A stretch of 5,381 nucleotides of DNA from Phycisphaeraceae bacterium. GTDB lineage: Bacteria > Planctomycetota > Phycisphaerae > Phycisphaerales > Phycisphaeraceae. The stretch is from positions 1 through 5,381 of the forward strand of contig JAJDCV010000063.1 in NCBI GenBank assembly GCA_029260675.1. Direction: 5' to 3'. The position numbers and the translations under genes were made by a program. Shown here in pieces: positions 5,344-5,381 of the stretch (position 1 is the first letter of the stretch; each line of letters opens with the position of its first letter). The notes under the pieces were generated by a model. It saw only the letters and a program-made list of their open reading frames with translations, was not told the origin of the DNA and searched no databases.

Positions 5344-5381
5344 CCCACGCCCGTCCCCAACACACCAACCCCCCTCGCCGA

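Overview
The window looks like chromosomal DNA of a planctomycete, most likely of the Phycisphaerae type. This is inferred from lineage habits and not from a marker gene. It is GC-rich and C-rich on the + strand. It carries an H-X9-DG prepilin-like protein whose leader reads AFTLIELLVV, and a secreted protein that ends in a two-loop dockerin plus a PEP-CTERM anchor. Both are protein types that planctomycetes have in many copies.

Layout: (1) 106-1800, a two-gene unit on +. It encodes a membrane-anchored, periplasm-facing thioredoxin-like protein (WCPPC) and a transaldolase of the mycobacterial-type subfamily. A very good intrinsic terminator at 1830-1863 closes it. (2) 1864-2071, an intergenic stretch with a small hairpin and a weak -10-like box. 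(3) 2072-3106, a type II/IV-pilin-like H-X9-DG protein with an unusually long pre-cleavage leader. (4) 3324-3989, a short exported protein built as signal peptide, DM13 domain, dockerin, PEP-CTERM. (5) 4087-5331 on the - strand, an exported DUF1460 (NlpC/P60-like cysteine amidase or peptidase) protein. It converges on the DM13 gene, and its start sits so close to a perfect TATAAT that the mRNA may be leaderless.

The most interesting structure outside the genes is a repeat of about 61 bp with a palindromic core (CGCGACTTGTCGCG). One copy follows the prepilin gene (3112-3172) and another follows the DM13 gene (4023-4083), in the same orientation and about 87% identical. A 23-nt fragment (20/23 identical) lies inside the 5' end of the prepilin gene (2098-2120). 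The DM13 gene is therefore bracketed by direct repeats, and the prepilin gene is bracketed by a fragment and a full copy.

The genes do not form one pathway. The first two are probably co-transcribed, but their functional link is unclear. The last three are all exported or envelope proteins and appear to be separate transcription units. I see no RNA genes, CRISPR array, transposase or phage genes.
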